Positions 52,477 through 60,443 of a stretch of DNA of 64,000 nt are shown here, one piece after another. Source of the stretch: Oscillospiraceae bacterium. Its GTDB lineage: Bacteria; Bacillota; Clostridia; Oscillospirales; Oscillospiraceae. Location of the stretch: the NCBI GenBank assembly GCA_017435525.1, contig JAFSEW010000066.1:20888-84887 (forward strand), read 5' to 3'. The notes beneath the pieces are model-generated. The model had not been told where the DNA came from, did not search any database, and was given only the letters and a program-made list of their open reading frames with translations. The position numbers and the translations under genes were made by a program. The number at the start of each line of letters is the position of its first letter. Position 1 is the stretch's first letter.

Positions 52477-53191
52477 CATTTGTTATGACGGTACCCGGTA
52501 TCAGGGCTGGCAGCGCCTTCCCAACACACCCAACACCATACAGGGAAAGCTGGAAGCGACGCTGTCGAGAATTCTGGGAGAACCTATAGAAATAACCGGA
52601 AGCGGCAGAACCGATGCCGGTGTCCATGCAAAGGGACAGGTGGCGAATTTCCACTGCAGCTCTCACATGTCGGCGGAAGAAATACTCTGCGCGCTTCGCA
52701 GGTATTTACCCGAGGATATTGGCATATATTCCTGCAGAGATGTTTCCGAACGGTTCCATGCGCGGCTGAATGCCAGGGAAAAAACATACTGCTACCGCAT
52801 TTGGAACAGCACAGCCCCCTGCGTGTTTGAAAGACGGTATGCCACAGTCTTTCCGGAGCAGCTGAATCTGACCGCAATGCGCTGTGCGGCAGAGCACCTG
52901 GTGGGAGAGCATGATTTCTCTGCGTTTTGCGCCAACACCAAAATGAAAAAATCCACGGTGCGCTATATTCGTTCACTGGATATTGCACGGCAGGGGGATG
53001 AGGTTCATATCACGGTTACAGGTAACGGTTTCCTTCATGGTATGGTTCGGATTCTTACCGGCACGTTACTCGAGGTTGGCACCGGGAATCGGTCACCGGA
53101 ATCGATACCGGCACTTTTTGGTGCGAAACGCGCAGAATCCGGTTTTAAAGCACCGCCGGAGGGACTTTGCCTTATGGAGGTATTCTATTGA
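52457..53191 (+). CDS. truA: tRNA pseudouridine synthase A
   Basis: Modifies U38-40 of the tRNA anticodon stem. 244 residues; catalytic Asp53 in GSGRTDAGVHA, with RYQGWQRL and FHARLNAREKTYCYRI further marks. It starts inside the 42-residue gene and its stop overlaps the next start (TTGA). Confidence 0.95.
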   Translation: MRNLRLDICYDGTRYQGWQRLPNTPNTIQGKLEATLSRILGEPIEITGSGRTDAGVHAKGQVANFHCSSHMSAEEILCALRRYLPEDIGIYSCRDVSERFHARLNAREKTYCYRIWNSTAPCVFERRYATVFPEQLNLTAMRCAAEHLVGEHDFSAFCANTKMKKSTVRYIRSLDIARQGDEVHITVTGNGFLHGMVRILTGTLLEVGTGNRSPESIPALFGAKRAESGFKAPPEGLCLMEVFY

Positions 53192-53529
53192 ACATTCAGA
53201 TTTTTGGTAAATCCAAGTGCTTTGACACAAAAAAAGCCGAGCGCTGGTTTAAGGAACGGCGTATCAAATATCAGTTTATCGATCTTCCCAAGTTTGGTAT
53301 GTCCGGCAAGGAATTTGACAGCGTTCTCAGAGCGGTTGGAGGGATTGACAAGCTGACCGACTGGGATGCAAAATCTCCGGAAATTACCTTGATGCGGTAT
53401 ATGGATGATGTCCGTGCCAAGGAGGACAAGGTCTACGATAACCCTGCGTTGATAAAAACGCCGGTGGTGCGAAACGGCAAGCTGGCAACGGTTGGGTTTG
53501 CTCCTGAAATTTGGGAAAAATGGGAATAA
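53188..53529 (+). CDS. ArsC/Spx-family protein (arsenate reductase-like)
   Basis: A 113-residue thioredoxin-fold protein: MNIQIFGKSKCFDTKKAERWFKERRIKYQFIDL is the ArsC/Spx start with a single active-site Cys11, and NPALIKTPVVRNG is the conserved cis-Pro loop. Without the second Cys of Spx it resembles YfgD/ArsC-like proteins of unknown role. TTG 53188, seven bases after GGAGG, fits better than ATG 53167. Confidence 0.88.
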   Translation: MNIQIFGKSKCFDTKKAERWFKERRIKYQFIDLPKFGMSGKEFDSVLRAVGGIDKLTDWDAKSPEITLMRYMDDVRAKEDKVYDNPALIKTPVVRNGKLATVGFAPEIWEKWE

Positions 53530-53532
53530 CAC

Positions 53533-53567
53533 AAAAGCAGTTCTCAATTTGAGAACTGCTTTTCTTT
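53533..53567 (+). terminator. Terminator after the ArsC-like gene
   Basis: Fifteen-bp stem AAAAGCAGTTCTCAA / TTGAGAACTGCTTTT (53533-53563) then TCTTTT. Confidence 0.85.
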
Positions 53568-53580
53568 TGGTGGGGTGAAC

Positions 53581-54972
53581 ATGCATATTTTGGAAAGGAT
53601 CAACAGTATCATCTGGGGCGTTCCAACCGTAACCTTGATACTGGCTGTAGGCTTTTACCTGAGTATACGCACAGGCTTTGCGCAATTGAGGCTGCTGCCG
53701 GATTCTATACGGCAATTGTATCACCAATTGAGAAAGCCGGAGGATGGATCATCTTTCCGCGCTCTGTGCACTGCGCTGGCTGCCACAGTCGGAACCGGAA
53801 ATATCGCCGGTGTAGCAGGCGCAATTGCAATCGGCGGGCCGGGGAGTATATTCTGGATCTGGATTTGCGCGATTCTGGGAATGATTACAAAATACGCGGA
53901 AGCCCTGCTGGCGGTAAAGTTCAGGGTACAAAAAACGGATGAAGCTTATGCCGGGGGCCCTATGTATATGATAGACAATGGCCTGGGTAAGAAATGGCAC
54001 CCGATGGCAGTTTGCTATAGCGTACTGGGGACGGCAGCAGCGTTTGGGGTAGGGAATGCAGCCCAGGTAAATGCTGCGGTAAACAGCGCGGATACCGCGG
54101 TGGCGTTTCTGGGCGGACAGGGGCATCTTTGGACAATTTTGCTGCTTGGCGGCATTTTGGCAGGGCTGGCTGCTATGGCGCCGTTGGGTGGTGCAAAGCG
54201 GGTGGGAAGTATTGCGGAGCTGCTGGTGCCGGTTGCTGCAGTGGCCTACACCGTGCTGTGTGTTGGAGCTCTGATTTATCATCGACAATCCATTCCGGAT
54301 GCGTTACAGCGTATTCTGCAGGGTGCGTTTCAGCCCAGAGCCGTAACAGGCGGGGCGGTGGGGAGCTGCATGACGGTGCTGCGCATCGGTGCCGCAAGGG
54401 GCGTATTTACCAATGAGGCGGGAATGGGAACCGCTGCGATTGCCCATGGCACTGCCAATGTGGAACATCCCGCCCGGCAAGGGCTGATGGGTATTATGGA
54501 AGTGTTTCTGGATACAATTGTGATTTGCTCAATGACGGCGCTGGTAATTCTAACCAGCGCCGTGGAGATTCCCTATGGTGTAGATGAAGGTGCTGCTTTG
54601 ACAATACGGGCATTTGCATGCACATACGGGAATTGGGTTTGTGTTCCCATTGCGGCATTTCTGGCTGTGTTTGCAGCCGCTACCATTCTCGGATGGGGTT
54701 TTTACGGATTGCAGTGCATAACATATCTGGTTGGAGATCGGGGGAAAAAGCCGTTCTCAGTTATGCAGGCTGCAGCTGCATGGGGTGGCGCACTGTGGGG
54801 AACCGGCGATGTTTGGATCGTTTCCGAGTTGCTGAACGGATTGATGGCGATTCCCAATCTGATCACGCTGATTATGCTGCGTAAGACTGTAATTTCCCTG
54901 ACAGTTGACTTTATCCGAGGAGGACATCGGAGGCAAGCATCAGGCAAAAGCCTGCCAGAAGAGCATAGGTAG
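53581..54972 (+). CDS. Alanine/glycine:sodium symporter (AGCS family)
   Basis: A 463-residue transporter with about 10-11 helices. Family signatures: GFYLSIRTGFAQLRLLPDSI, TAVGTGNIAGVAGAIAIGGPG, GGPMYMIDNGLGKKW, NEAGMGTAAIAHGTANVEHPARQGLMG and the C-terminal WGFYGLQCITYLVG. ATG 53581 after GGTGGGGTG. The last 62 bases overlap the 3' end of the convergent ZIP gene, and no terminator fits between. Confidence 0.92.
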   Translation: MHILERINSIIWGVPTVTLILAVGFYLSIRTGFAQLRLLPDSIRQLYHQLRKPEDGSSFRALCTALAATVGTGNIAGVAGAIAIGGPGSIFWIWICAILGMITKYAEALLAVKFRVQKTDEAYAGGPMYMIDNGLGKKWHPMAVCYSVLGTAAAFGVGNAAQVNAAVNSADTAVAFLGGQGHLWTILLLGGILAGLAAMAPLGGAKRVGSIAELLVPVAAVAYTVLCVGALIYHRQSIPDALQRILQGAFQPRAVTGGAVGSCMTVLRIGAARGVFTNEAGMGTAAIAHGTANVEHPARQGLMGIMEVFLDTIVICSMTALVILTSAVEIPYGVDEGAALTIRAFACTYGNWVCVPIAAFLAVFAAATILGWGFYGLQCITYLVGDRGKKPFSVMQAAAAWGGALWGTGDVWIVSELLNGLMAIPNLITLIMLRKTVISLTVDFIRGGHRRQASGKSLPEEHR

Positions 54973-55666
54973 CACCGCGTTCACTGCCATGCGCGTGGGT
55001 TTCGGGGATCATTTCATCGCTGATTACATAGAGCATGGTGCCACCGGCAAAGGCCAGGGCAAAAGGCAGGATGGCAGACGCAACGCTGACAGCAAAATAG
55101 CCCAGGAGCGTACCGATTACTTCTACAACACCTGTAGCCATGGCACACAGGAAGGTACGGCGCGGGGAAATACCGGCAGCCAACATTGGTGCAATGATTA
55201 CCATGCCTTCCGGGATGTTTTGCAGTGCAATACCGCCTGCAATCAAGAGTGCGTCTGCAGTGTTACCGGAGCCAAAGCTGACACCTGCGGCAATACCTTC
55301 TGGTAAATTATGAATAGCAATAGCAGTGACAAATAAGAGAACCTTATTAACGCTGCCATTTGCCGGATGGCTTTCTGTATCTACACCCATCAAGCGATGC
55401 ATATGAGGCACCAGCCGATCAATGAGATTCAGACAGACGGCACCGGTAAAAATACCGGCTACTGTGATGAGCAGTGCAAATTTACCGCCGTATTCCAGCG
55501 ACGGGATGATCAGACCCAGTACAGCTGCAGCCAGCATGACGCCGGCAGCAAAGGCAAGAACGATATCGCTGAAGCGATGAGAGATTTTTTTGAACATAAA
55601 ACCAACTACAGAGCCGAAGACTGTTGCGCCACCGACACCAAGTGCAGTAAGTAATACCATTTCCAT
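54911..55666 (-). CDS. ZIP family metal transporter
   Basis: About 251 residues with eight helices. The metal-binding helices have AIHNLPEGIAAGVSFG and ALQNIPEGMVIIAPML. Zinc, iron or manganese uptake is possible. ATG 55666 has GGAGGAAAA upstream; the open frame further back to 57073 is antisense to the aldo/keto reductase. Convergent overlap with the symporter gene by 62 bases. Confidence 0.93.
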   Translation of the reverse strand: MEMVLLTALGVGGATVFGSVVGFMFKKISHRFSDIVLAFAAGVMLAAAVLGLIIPSLEYGGKFALLITVAGIFTGAVCLNLIDRLVPHMHRLMGVDTESHPANGSVNKVLLFVTAIAIHNLPEGIAAGVSFGSGNTADALLIAGGIALQNIPEGMVIIAPMLAAGISPRRTFLCAMATGVVEVIGTLLGYFAVSVASAILPFALAFAGGTMLYVISDEMIPETHAHGSERGATYALLAGFCLMLASDVLLG

Positions 55667-55745
55667 GTGGTTTTCCTCCTTGCTTTTTTGCATATTATAG
55701 CATATAAAGCGGCAGCTGTACAAGACACAAATTTTACTTGCACAG

Positions 55746-55774
55746 TTGCAATGGGAAAAGATATTTGATAAAAT
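55746..55774 (+). promoter_or_regulatory. Promoter of the aldo/keto reductase gene
   Basis: TTGCAA (55746-55751), 17 nt, TAAAAT (55769-55774). Confidence 0.6.
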
Positions 55775-55804
55775 AAAACAAATCACAAGAAACGAGGGAT
55801 ACAT

Positions 55805-56974
55805 ATGATTTACAGTGAATTCCAGGGAAAACAGCTGTCTCTGCTTGGTTTTGGCGCGATGCGGCTGCCTATGGCGAATCATGAGATTGATGTTGCATTG
55901 GTGGAGAAAATGGTCGCCTATGCTATGGAAAACGGTGTCAACTATTTTGATACTGCTTATCCTTACCACGGCGGTATGTCTGAGCGTGTCATGGGCAAAA
56001 TTTTGGGAAAGTATCCCAGAGACTCCTTCTACCTGGCCGATAAATTCCCCGGGCATCAGACTTTGGAGAGCTATGAACCTGCACCGATTTTTGAAGAACA
56101 GCTGCGCCGGTGCGGTGTGGAATACTTTGACTTCTATCTGCTGCATAATGTCTATGAGAAGTCTATGGACATTTATCTGGACCCCCAGTACAAAATCCTG
56201 GAGTATTTCAAGGAGCAAAAGCGTCTTGGCCGGATTAAGCACCTGGGCTTCTCTACCCATGCACAGCTGGATACCATGGCACGCTTTTTGGAAATCTGCG
56301 GCGAGGACATGGAATTCTGCCAGATTCAGCTGAACTATCTGGACTGGACTTTGCAGAATGGCAAGCAGAAGTGTGCACTTCTGGAAAAGTACAATATCCC
56401 CGTGTGGGTAATGGAGCCGGTCAGAGGCGGAAAGCTTGCCAATTTTGAAAATCCTGAGCTGAAGGCGGCTCGCCCCGATGCATCCACAGCCAGCTGGGGC
56501 TTCCGTTTCCTGCAGAATATTCCCAACGTAAAAATGATCCTCAGCGGTATGTCCAACATGGATCATGTGACAGACAATGTAAAGACTTTCGGGAAGGCTG
56601 ATCCTCTGTCTGAGAAGGAAATGGAAATGGTGCTGAATATTGCGGAATCCATGAAGAATGCCATTCCCTGTACCGGATGCCGGTATTGCTGTGACGGCTG
56701 CCCCATGGGTCTGGATATTCCCACCATGATGTCCATCTGCAGCGATATTCGCTTTGCACCTGTGGTGAACAGCGTTATGATGATTCAGGCATTGCCGGAA
56801 GAGAAACAGCCTGCGGCCTGTGTTGCCTGCGGTAAGTGCACACAGATCTGCCCGCAGGGTATTGATATCCCGGCCGTTATGAAAGAACTGGCTGAGCGGC
56901 TGGAGGCTATCCCCAGCTGGGAAGCCATCTGTCAGCAGCGAATTCAGGAGCAAAAGGATAACGCCAACAAATGA
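55805..56974 (+). CDS. Aldo/keto reductase with C-terminal 4Fe-4S clusters
   Basis: A 389-residue two-part oxidoreductase. The N-terminal TIM barrel (about 1-290) shows LGFGAMRLP, YFDTAYPYHGG with the catalytic Asp/Tyr, FYLADKFPG and HNVYEKSMD (catalytic His). The C-terminal part has two Cys clusters: CTGCRYCCDGCP (near 285-297) and CVACGKCTQICP (near 339-350), able to hold [4Fe-4S] centres for electron input. Clostridial AKR of this type are common, substrates unknown. Confidence 0.9.
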   Translation: MIYSEFQGKQLSLLGFGAMRLPMANHEIDVALVEKMVAYAMENGVNYFDTAYPYHGGMSERVMGKILGKYPRDSFYLADKFPGHQTLESYEPAPIFEEQLRRCGVEYFDFYLLHNVYEKSMDIYLDPQYKILEYFKEQKRLGRIKHLGFSTHAQLDTMARFLEICGEDMEFCQIQLNYLDWTLQNGKQKCALLEKYNIPVWVMEPVRGGKLANFENPELKAARPDASTASWGFRFLQNIPNVKMILSGMSNMDHVTDNVKTFGKADPLSEKEMEMVLNIAESMKNAIPCTGCRYCCDGCPMGLDIPTMMSICSDIRFAPVVNSVMMIQALPEEKQPAACVACGKCTQICPQGIDIPAVMKELAERLEAIPSWEAICQQRIQEQKDNANK

Positions 56975-56980
56975 ATGAAA

Positions 56981-57012
56981 CAGATCCGGAGTTTTTCTCC
57001 GGATCTGTTTTT
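56981..57012 (+). terminator. Terminator of the aldo/keto reductase gene
   Basis: CAGATCCGGAG / CTCCGGATCTG (56981-56991, 56997-57007) then TTTTTT. Confidence 0.9.
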
Positions 57013-57017
57013 TGCTA

Positions 57018-57046
57018 TTGACAATGGATAAACATGGGTGTATACT
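57018..57046 (+). promoter_or_regulatory. Strong promoter of the leader-peptide/methyltransferase unit
   Basis: TTGACA (57018-57023), 17 nt, TATACT (57041-57046). The leader would begin near 57053. Confidence 0.8.
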
Positions 57047-57072
57047 CGCATAAAACGAGAGGAGGTATAGCA

Positions 57073-57159
57073 ATGCTGCTGTTTAATGCCGGTAATCATA
57101 AGTCCGTTAAGCCTATGGATTGGCATGGAGACGGGCTTGTATTGCTATACGCTTTTTAA
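57073..57159 (+). CDS. 28-residue leader peptide
   Basis: ATG 57073 is preceded by GAGAGGAGG seven bases upstream, and the 28 codons (begins MLLFNAGNHKSVK, ends GDGLVLLYAF) finish at TAA 57157. It is neither strongly hydrophobic nor cationic, so a membrane toxin seems unlikely. Its 3' end can pair with its own start region, and a terminator follows at once, so I read it as a regulatory leader for the methyltransferase at 57255. No homologue recognised. Confidence 0.6.
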   Translation: MLLFNAGNHKSVKPMDWHGDGLVLLYAF

Positions 57160-57190
57160 GATAGAATGGAAAGTTTTATCATAAGAAAGC

Positions 57191-57234
57191 AGCAGTGCAG
57201 GCACTAATGTAATGTTAGGCTTGCACTGTTTTTT
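57191..57234 (+). terminator. Intrinsic terminator between leader peptide and methyltransferase
   Basis: CAGTGCAGGC-A-CTAA (57193-57207) pairs with TTAGGCTTGCACTG (57215-57228) with one bulged A, followed by TTTTTT. It lies only 21 bases before the methyltransferase start, so full-length expression requires read-through or antitermination. Confidence 0.8.
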
Positions 57235-57254
57235 GTGTTTTAGGAGGGAAGAAA

Positions 57255-58043
57255 ATGGAAACATTACAGGCACTTACCAAGTATTATGAGGGGTATGATG
57301 AAGACAGCCGCCTGAACTCCCGCCATGGTATGGTGGAATACCTGACAACGCTGCGCTATATTGAAAAATATCTCCGGCCCGGTATGCGGATTCTGGAGAT
57401 TGGTGCGGCAACCGGAAGGTACAGCCATTACTTTGCGCAGCAGGGCTATCAGGTGGATGCAGTGGAACTGGTGGAGCACAACATTGAGATATTCAGGAAG
57501 AACACAAAGCCCGGCGAGAATATTACAATTACCCAGGGGAATGCCAAGAATCTGCATGGTTTTGCGGATAACACCTATGACATTACTCTGGTCCTTGGCC
57601 CTATGTACCACCTGTTTACAGAAGAAGAGAAAGTGCAGGCACTTTCGGAAGCAGTTCGTATCACAAAAAAGGGCGGCACTATCTTCTGTGCGTACTGCAT
57701 GGGAGATGCTTCTGTACTGATGTATGGTTTTGTAAGAGGGGAAATCCATAATATCATCCGCAAGTGCATGCTGGACCCTGTAACATTTCAGACTTTCTCC
57801 AAACCCTGGGACCTTTTTGAACTGCACAGAAAAGAAGACATCGATGCCCTGCGCAGCAATTTTGCGGTAACGCAGCTGCACTTACTTGCTACAGACGGTT
57901 ACGCCAATCACATGCGGCAAACCTTGGATGAAATGGACGAAGAGACCTTCCAACTGTTTCTGCGTTACCACTTTGCAACCTGCGAGCGACCCGATATGCT
58001 GGGCTACTCCAATCATACATTGGATATTTTTAGAAAGGACTGA
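57255..58043 (+). CDS. Class I SAM-dependent methyltransferase
   Basis: A 262-residue methyltransferase; motif I ILEIGAATGRYSHYFAQQG (about 46-64), acidic loop VDAVELVEHNIE and motif post-II VLGPMYHLFTEEEK. It is not an Erm-type rRNA methylase by motif. Substrate unknown. AGGAGGG precedes the ATG by six bases. A GNAT gene follows after five bases and a MATE exporter converges; together with the leader upstream the set resembles drug-response clusters, which is inference. Confidence 0.88.
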   Translation: METLQALTKYYEGYDEDSRLNSRHGMVEYLTTLRYIEKYLRPGMRILEIGAATGRYSHYFAQQGYQVDAVELVEHNIEIFRKNTKPGENITITQGNAKNLHGFADNTYDITLVLGPMYHLFTEEEKVQALSEAVRITKKGGTIFCAYCMGDASVLMYGFVRGEIHNIIRKCMLDPVTFQTFSKPWDLFELHRKEDIDALRSNFAVTQLHLLATDGYANHMRQTLDEMDEETFQLFLRYHFATCERPDMLGYSNHTLDIFRKD

Positions 58044-58048
58044 TTGTA

Positions 58049-58612
58049 ATGCTGACACATAAGGGCACTCAGACGATAGAAACCTGCAGATTACTTCTGC
58101 GAAAAGCAACCAGAGAAGATGCGCAGCCGATGTTTCGTAACTGGGCCTCAGATCCGGAGGTGACAAAGTATCTGACTTGGCCCACTTATGAGAAGGTGGA
58201 AACGGCATACCCGATTCTGGATATGTGGATCAAAGGATATGAAAAGCGTGATTTCTATCAATGGATGATCGTGCTGAAAGAGATTGACGAACCCATTGGG
58301 TCGATCAGCAGCGTACACCAGCGGGATGATATTGGAGAAGTTGAGATTGGTTATTGTATTGGCAGAAATTGGTGGCATCAGGGGATTATGTCTGAAGCCC
58401 TGGGAGCTGTAATGGCCTATTTCTTTGAAGAGATAGGCATGAACCGAGTGGAAGCCAAGCATGATCTCCGGAACCCCAATTCCGGTGCTGTCATGAGAAA
58501 ATGTGGTATGCAGTACGAAGGCACATCCAGAGCATCCGACCGGAATAATCAGGGTATCTGCGATATTGCAACCTACGGGATTTTGCGTAAAGACTGGGAG
58601 AAAATGATATAA
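58049..58612 (+). CDS. GNAT N-acetyltransferase, RimJ/RimL type
   Basis: A 187-residue acetyltransferase: IETCRLLLRKATREDAQPMFRNWASDPEVTKYLTW at the N-terminus, GEVEIGYCIGRNWWHQGIMSEALGAVMAYFFEEIGMNRVEAKHDLRNPNSGAVMRKCGMQYEG carry acetyl-CoA motifs A and B. Substrates in this group include ribosomal proteins, tRNA-linked amino acids and some antibiotics. Five bases after the methyltransferase, same transcript. Confidence 0.9.
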   Translation: MLTHKGTQTIETCRLLLRKATREDAQPMFRNWASDPEVTKYLTWPTYEKVETAYPILDMWIKGYEKRDFYQWMIVLKEIDEPIGSISSVHQRDDIGEVEIGYCIGRNWWHQGIMSEALGAVMAYFFEEIGMNRVEAKHDLRNPNSGAVMRKCGMQYEGTSRASDRNNQGICDIATYGILRKDWEKMI

Positions 58613-58645
58613 AAATAGCCGGTACAGGCATTTGCCTGTACCGGC
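58613..58645. terminator. Terminator between the GNAT gene and the MATE gene
   Basis: GCCGGTACAGGCA / TGCCTGTACCGGC (58618-58630, 58633-58645). The U-run ATTTTT lies on the minus strand, terminating the MATE gene; on the plus strand the tail is weak. Confidence 0.78.
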
Positions 58646-58650
58646 GTAAC

Positions 58651-60051
58651 TTATTCGTCTTCCACAAGGCGGGTTTTTCCAAGCTTTACTTTCAAAAAAT
58701 AAACGGTGGTTACGGAACTGCACAGAAGCCAGCCTGCGGGATAGGACATAGCGATGGGAATAATTTCGTTGCAAATACGGGACATAGCAAACAGGTAGGC
58801 TTGCCGGAACAACACAAAGGAGCCCAGCATAATCAGCATAGGGGCCTTGGTATTGCCTGCACCTCTCAGTGCACCGGCGAAAATCTGATTGAAGCAGCAC
58901 AGCACATAGAATGGTGTCATATACCGCAGAAGCATGGCTCCGTAGTGAATAACTTCAGGCTTGCTGTTAAAGAAAGATACAACAGGTCTGGCGAAAAGCA
59001 AAACCGGGATCATCAAAAATACGGTAGCAGAAACAGAGAGACCGATTGCCCGCCATACGCCTTTCCGTGCCCGTTCAGGCTGATTGCTGCCAAGGTTCTG
59101 GCCCACAAAGGTGGTAGCAGCCAGGGCGATGGACTGCATGGGCAGGAAGAGAATCTGATCCACCTTGGAATATGCTGTCCAGCCGGACATACAGTCAGCA
59201 CCGAAGTAATTGATATAGGACTGCACAAAGATATTGGAGAAGGCTGTAATTGCCATCTGGATCGCAGCAGGGATGCCCACGCGGATGATCTTTTTCAGCA
59301 TATCCCAGTGGATATGCAGTTTGCGGATGGTAAGTTTCATGCAGCTGTCTGTACGCAGAAGTGCGGCCATTACCAGTAGTGCGGAAGTGCATTGGGAAAA
59401 AACTGTTGCAAGAGCAACACCCTTCACGCCCATGCGGAACACCAGCACAAACACAAGGTCCAGAACCGTGTTCATGACAGCACAGACCAGAAGATAATAG
59501 AAAGGACGCGTGGAATCGCCTACGGCGCGCAGAATACCTGCACCCACATTATAGAGCATCAATCCCATAATGCCCGAAAAGTAAATTGTCAGATATGCTG
59601 TGGATTCAGGAATCACATTGGCCGGGGTGTTCATCAGCTGGAGCGCAAAGGGAATAAAGAGTAAGCCCAGGAATGTAAATGCAACGCCCATAATAAGCGT
59701 CATCAGGACGGCGGTATGTACTGTCTTTTCCACTTCGTCATAACGGTGGGCACCGTAATACTGACTGATTACAACACTGGCACCTGAGGATAAGCCCAGG
59801 AAGAAGCCAATCAGCATATTGATGATGGGGCCGACTGTGCCAACAGCGGAGAAAGCCTCATTGCTTACAAAGTTGCCGACAACCCAGGTATCCACCATAT
59901 TGTAAAGCTGCTGAAAAATATTGCCGATCAGCAGTGGAAATGCAAATGCAATAATATGCCGTGTGATATTACCATGGGTCATATCCACATCCTTGCCGCG
60001 TTTGGGTGTAAGCAGATGGAAATGATGGCTGGTTGTATGTTTGGTTGGCAT
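58651..60051 (-). CDS. MATE family efflux transporter
   Basis: About 466 residues with 12 helices. NorM/DinF-like start: MTHGNITRHIIAFAFPLLIGNIFQQLYNMVDTWVVGNFV, and the middle FVQSYINYFGADCMSGWTAYSKVDQ. Export of cationic drugs or metabolites by Na+ or H+ exchange is the family role. A His-rich N-terminus (KHTTSHHFHL) precedes the first helix. ATG 60051 (MPTKHTT) is nine bases after TTGGAGG; TTG 60066 is part of that site. Confidence 0.92.
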   Translation of the reverse strand: MPTKHTTSHHFHLLTPKRGKDVDMTHGNITRHIIAFAFPLLIGNIFQQLYNMVDTWVVGNFVSNEAFSAVGTVGPIINMLIGFFLGLSSGASVVISQYYGAHRYDEVEKTVHTAVLMTLIMGVAFTFLGLLFIPFALQLMNTPANVIPESTAYLTIYFSGIMGLMLYNVGAGILRAVGDSTRPFYYLLVCAVMNTVLDLVFVLVFRMGVKGVALATVFSQCTSALLVMAALLRTDSCMKLTIRKLHIHWDMLKKIIRVGIPAAIQMAITAFSNIFVQSYINYFGADCMSGWTAYSKVDQILFLPMQSIALAATTFVGQNLGSNQPERARKGVWRAIGLSVSATVFLMIPVLLFARPVVSFFNSKPEVIHYGAMLLRYMTPFYVLCCFNQIFAGALRGAGNTKAPMLIMLGSFVLFRQAYLFAMSRICNEIIPIAMSYPAGWLLCSSVTTVYFLKVKLGKTRLVEDE

Positions 60052-60142
60052 AGCAGAAGCCTCCAATGCAAGCGATTTTCGGCAATTATAACAAAAAATG
60101 GAAAATTCTGCAATAGTTCACACGTGTTTTTTTTAGATACTA

Positions 60143-60170
60143 TTGACATTTTGACAAAATCCTGTATACT
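60143..60170 (+). promoter_or_regulatory. Promoter of the glycine riboswitch-glyA transcript
   Basis: TTGACA (60143-60148), 16 nt, TATACT (60165-60170). A second TTGACA at 60151 is too near the -10. Confidence 0.7.
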
Positions 60171-60196
60171 GAATCACAATTAAATATTTCCTAAGA

Positions 60197-60421
60197 AGCC
60201 TTTCAGGAAAGTGGCAGTGCCCACCGAAGGATTAACAGTCTCAGGTACCGTAATACGGTAAGACTGAAAGGCAGAGGACTCTCTGGAGAACACATTCAGT
60301 TGTGTGCCGAAGGTGCAAGGCAATATGCCGAATCTCTCAGGCAAACGGACAGAGATGCAGCGGGCAAATTTTGTCTGGGTATTTTCTATGCAGTCCTCAC
60401 TTGGGGGCTGTTTTATTTTTT
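60197..60421 (+). promoter_or_regulatory. Tandem glycine riboswitch with terminator, upstream of glyA
   Basis: Two aptamers. The first spans about 60197-60272, closed by GCCTTTCAG (60198-60206) and CTGAAAGGC (60264-60272), with CACCGAAGG. The second spans about 60273-60355, with CTCTGGAGA, GCCGAAGGTGCAAGG and CTCTCAGGCAAACGGACAGAG, the glycine hallmark. A weak hairpin CAGTCCTC / GGGGGCTG (60391-60410) with TTTTATTTTTT follows. Whether glycine switches glyA on or off cannot be told by eye; ON is usual. Confidence 0.92.
60391..60421 (+). terminator. Riboswitch-controlled terminator before glyA
   Basis: CAGTCCTC / GGGGGCTG stem with two G-U pairs and a four-base loop, then TTTTATTTTTT, 23 bases before the glyA ATG. 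Confidence 0.75.
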
Positions 60422-60443
60422 CTATCAAAGGAAGGTTGTTACT

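Larger units (their letters stand above)
57065..57234 (+). promoter_or_regulatory. Candidate leader-peptide attenuator upstream of the methyltransferase
   Basis: Three competing helices can be drawn. (1) GTATAGCAATGC (57065-57076), covering the leader start codon, with GTATTGCTATAC (57139-57150). (2) GCTTGTATTGCT (57135-57146) with AGCAGTGCAGGC (57191-57202), an antiterminator of 12 pairs, three of them G-U. (3) The terminator made from 57191-57207 and 57215-57230 with six T. Helix 1 frees helix 3; loss of helix 1, for example by a ribosome on the leader, would allow helix 2. Inference from pairing alone. Confidence 0.55.

Noticed and set aside
55667-57073. Apparent N-terminal extension of the ZIP transporter to 720 residues
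   Set aside because: The extension is antisense to the aldo/keto reductase; the ZIP ATG at 55666 has a proper ribosome-binding site.
57073-57159. Leader ORF as a type I toxin
   Set aside because: End-to-end pairing of its mRNA recalls such toxins, but the peptide is not hydrophobic, no antisense RNA promoter was seen, and a terminator and gene follow directly.
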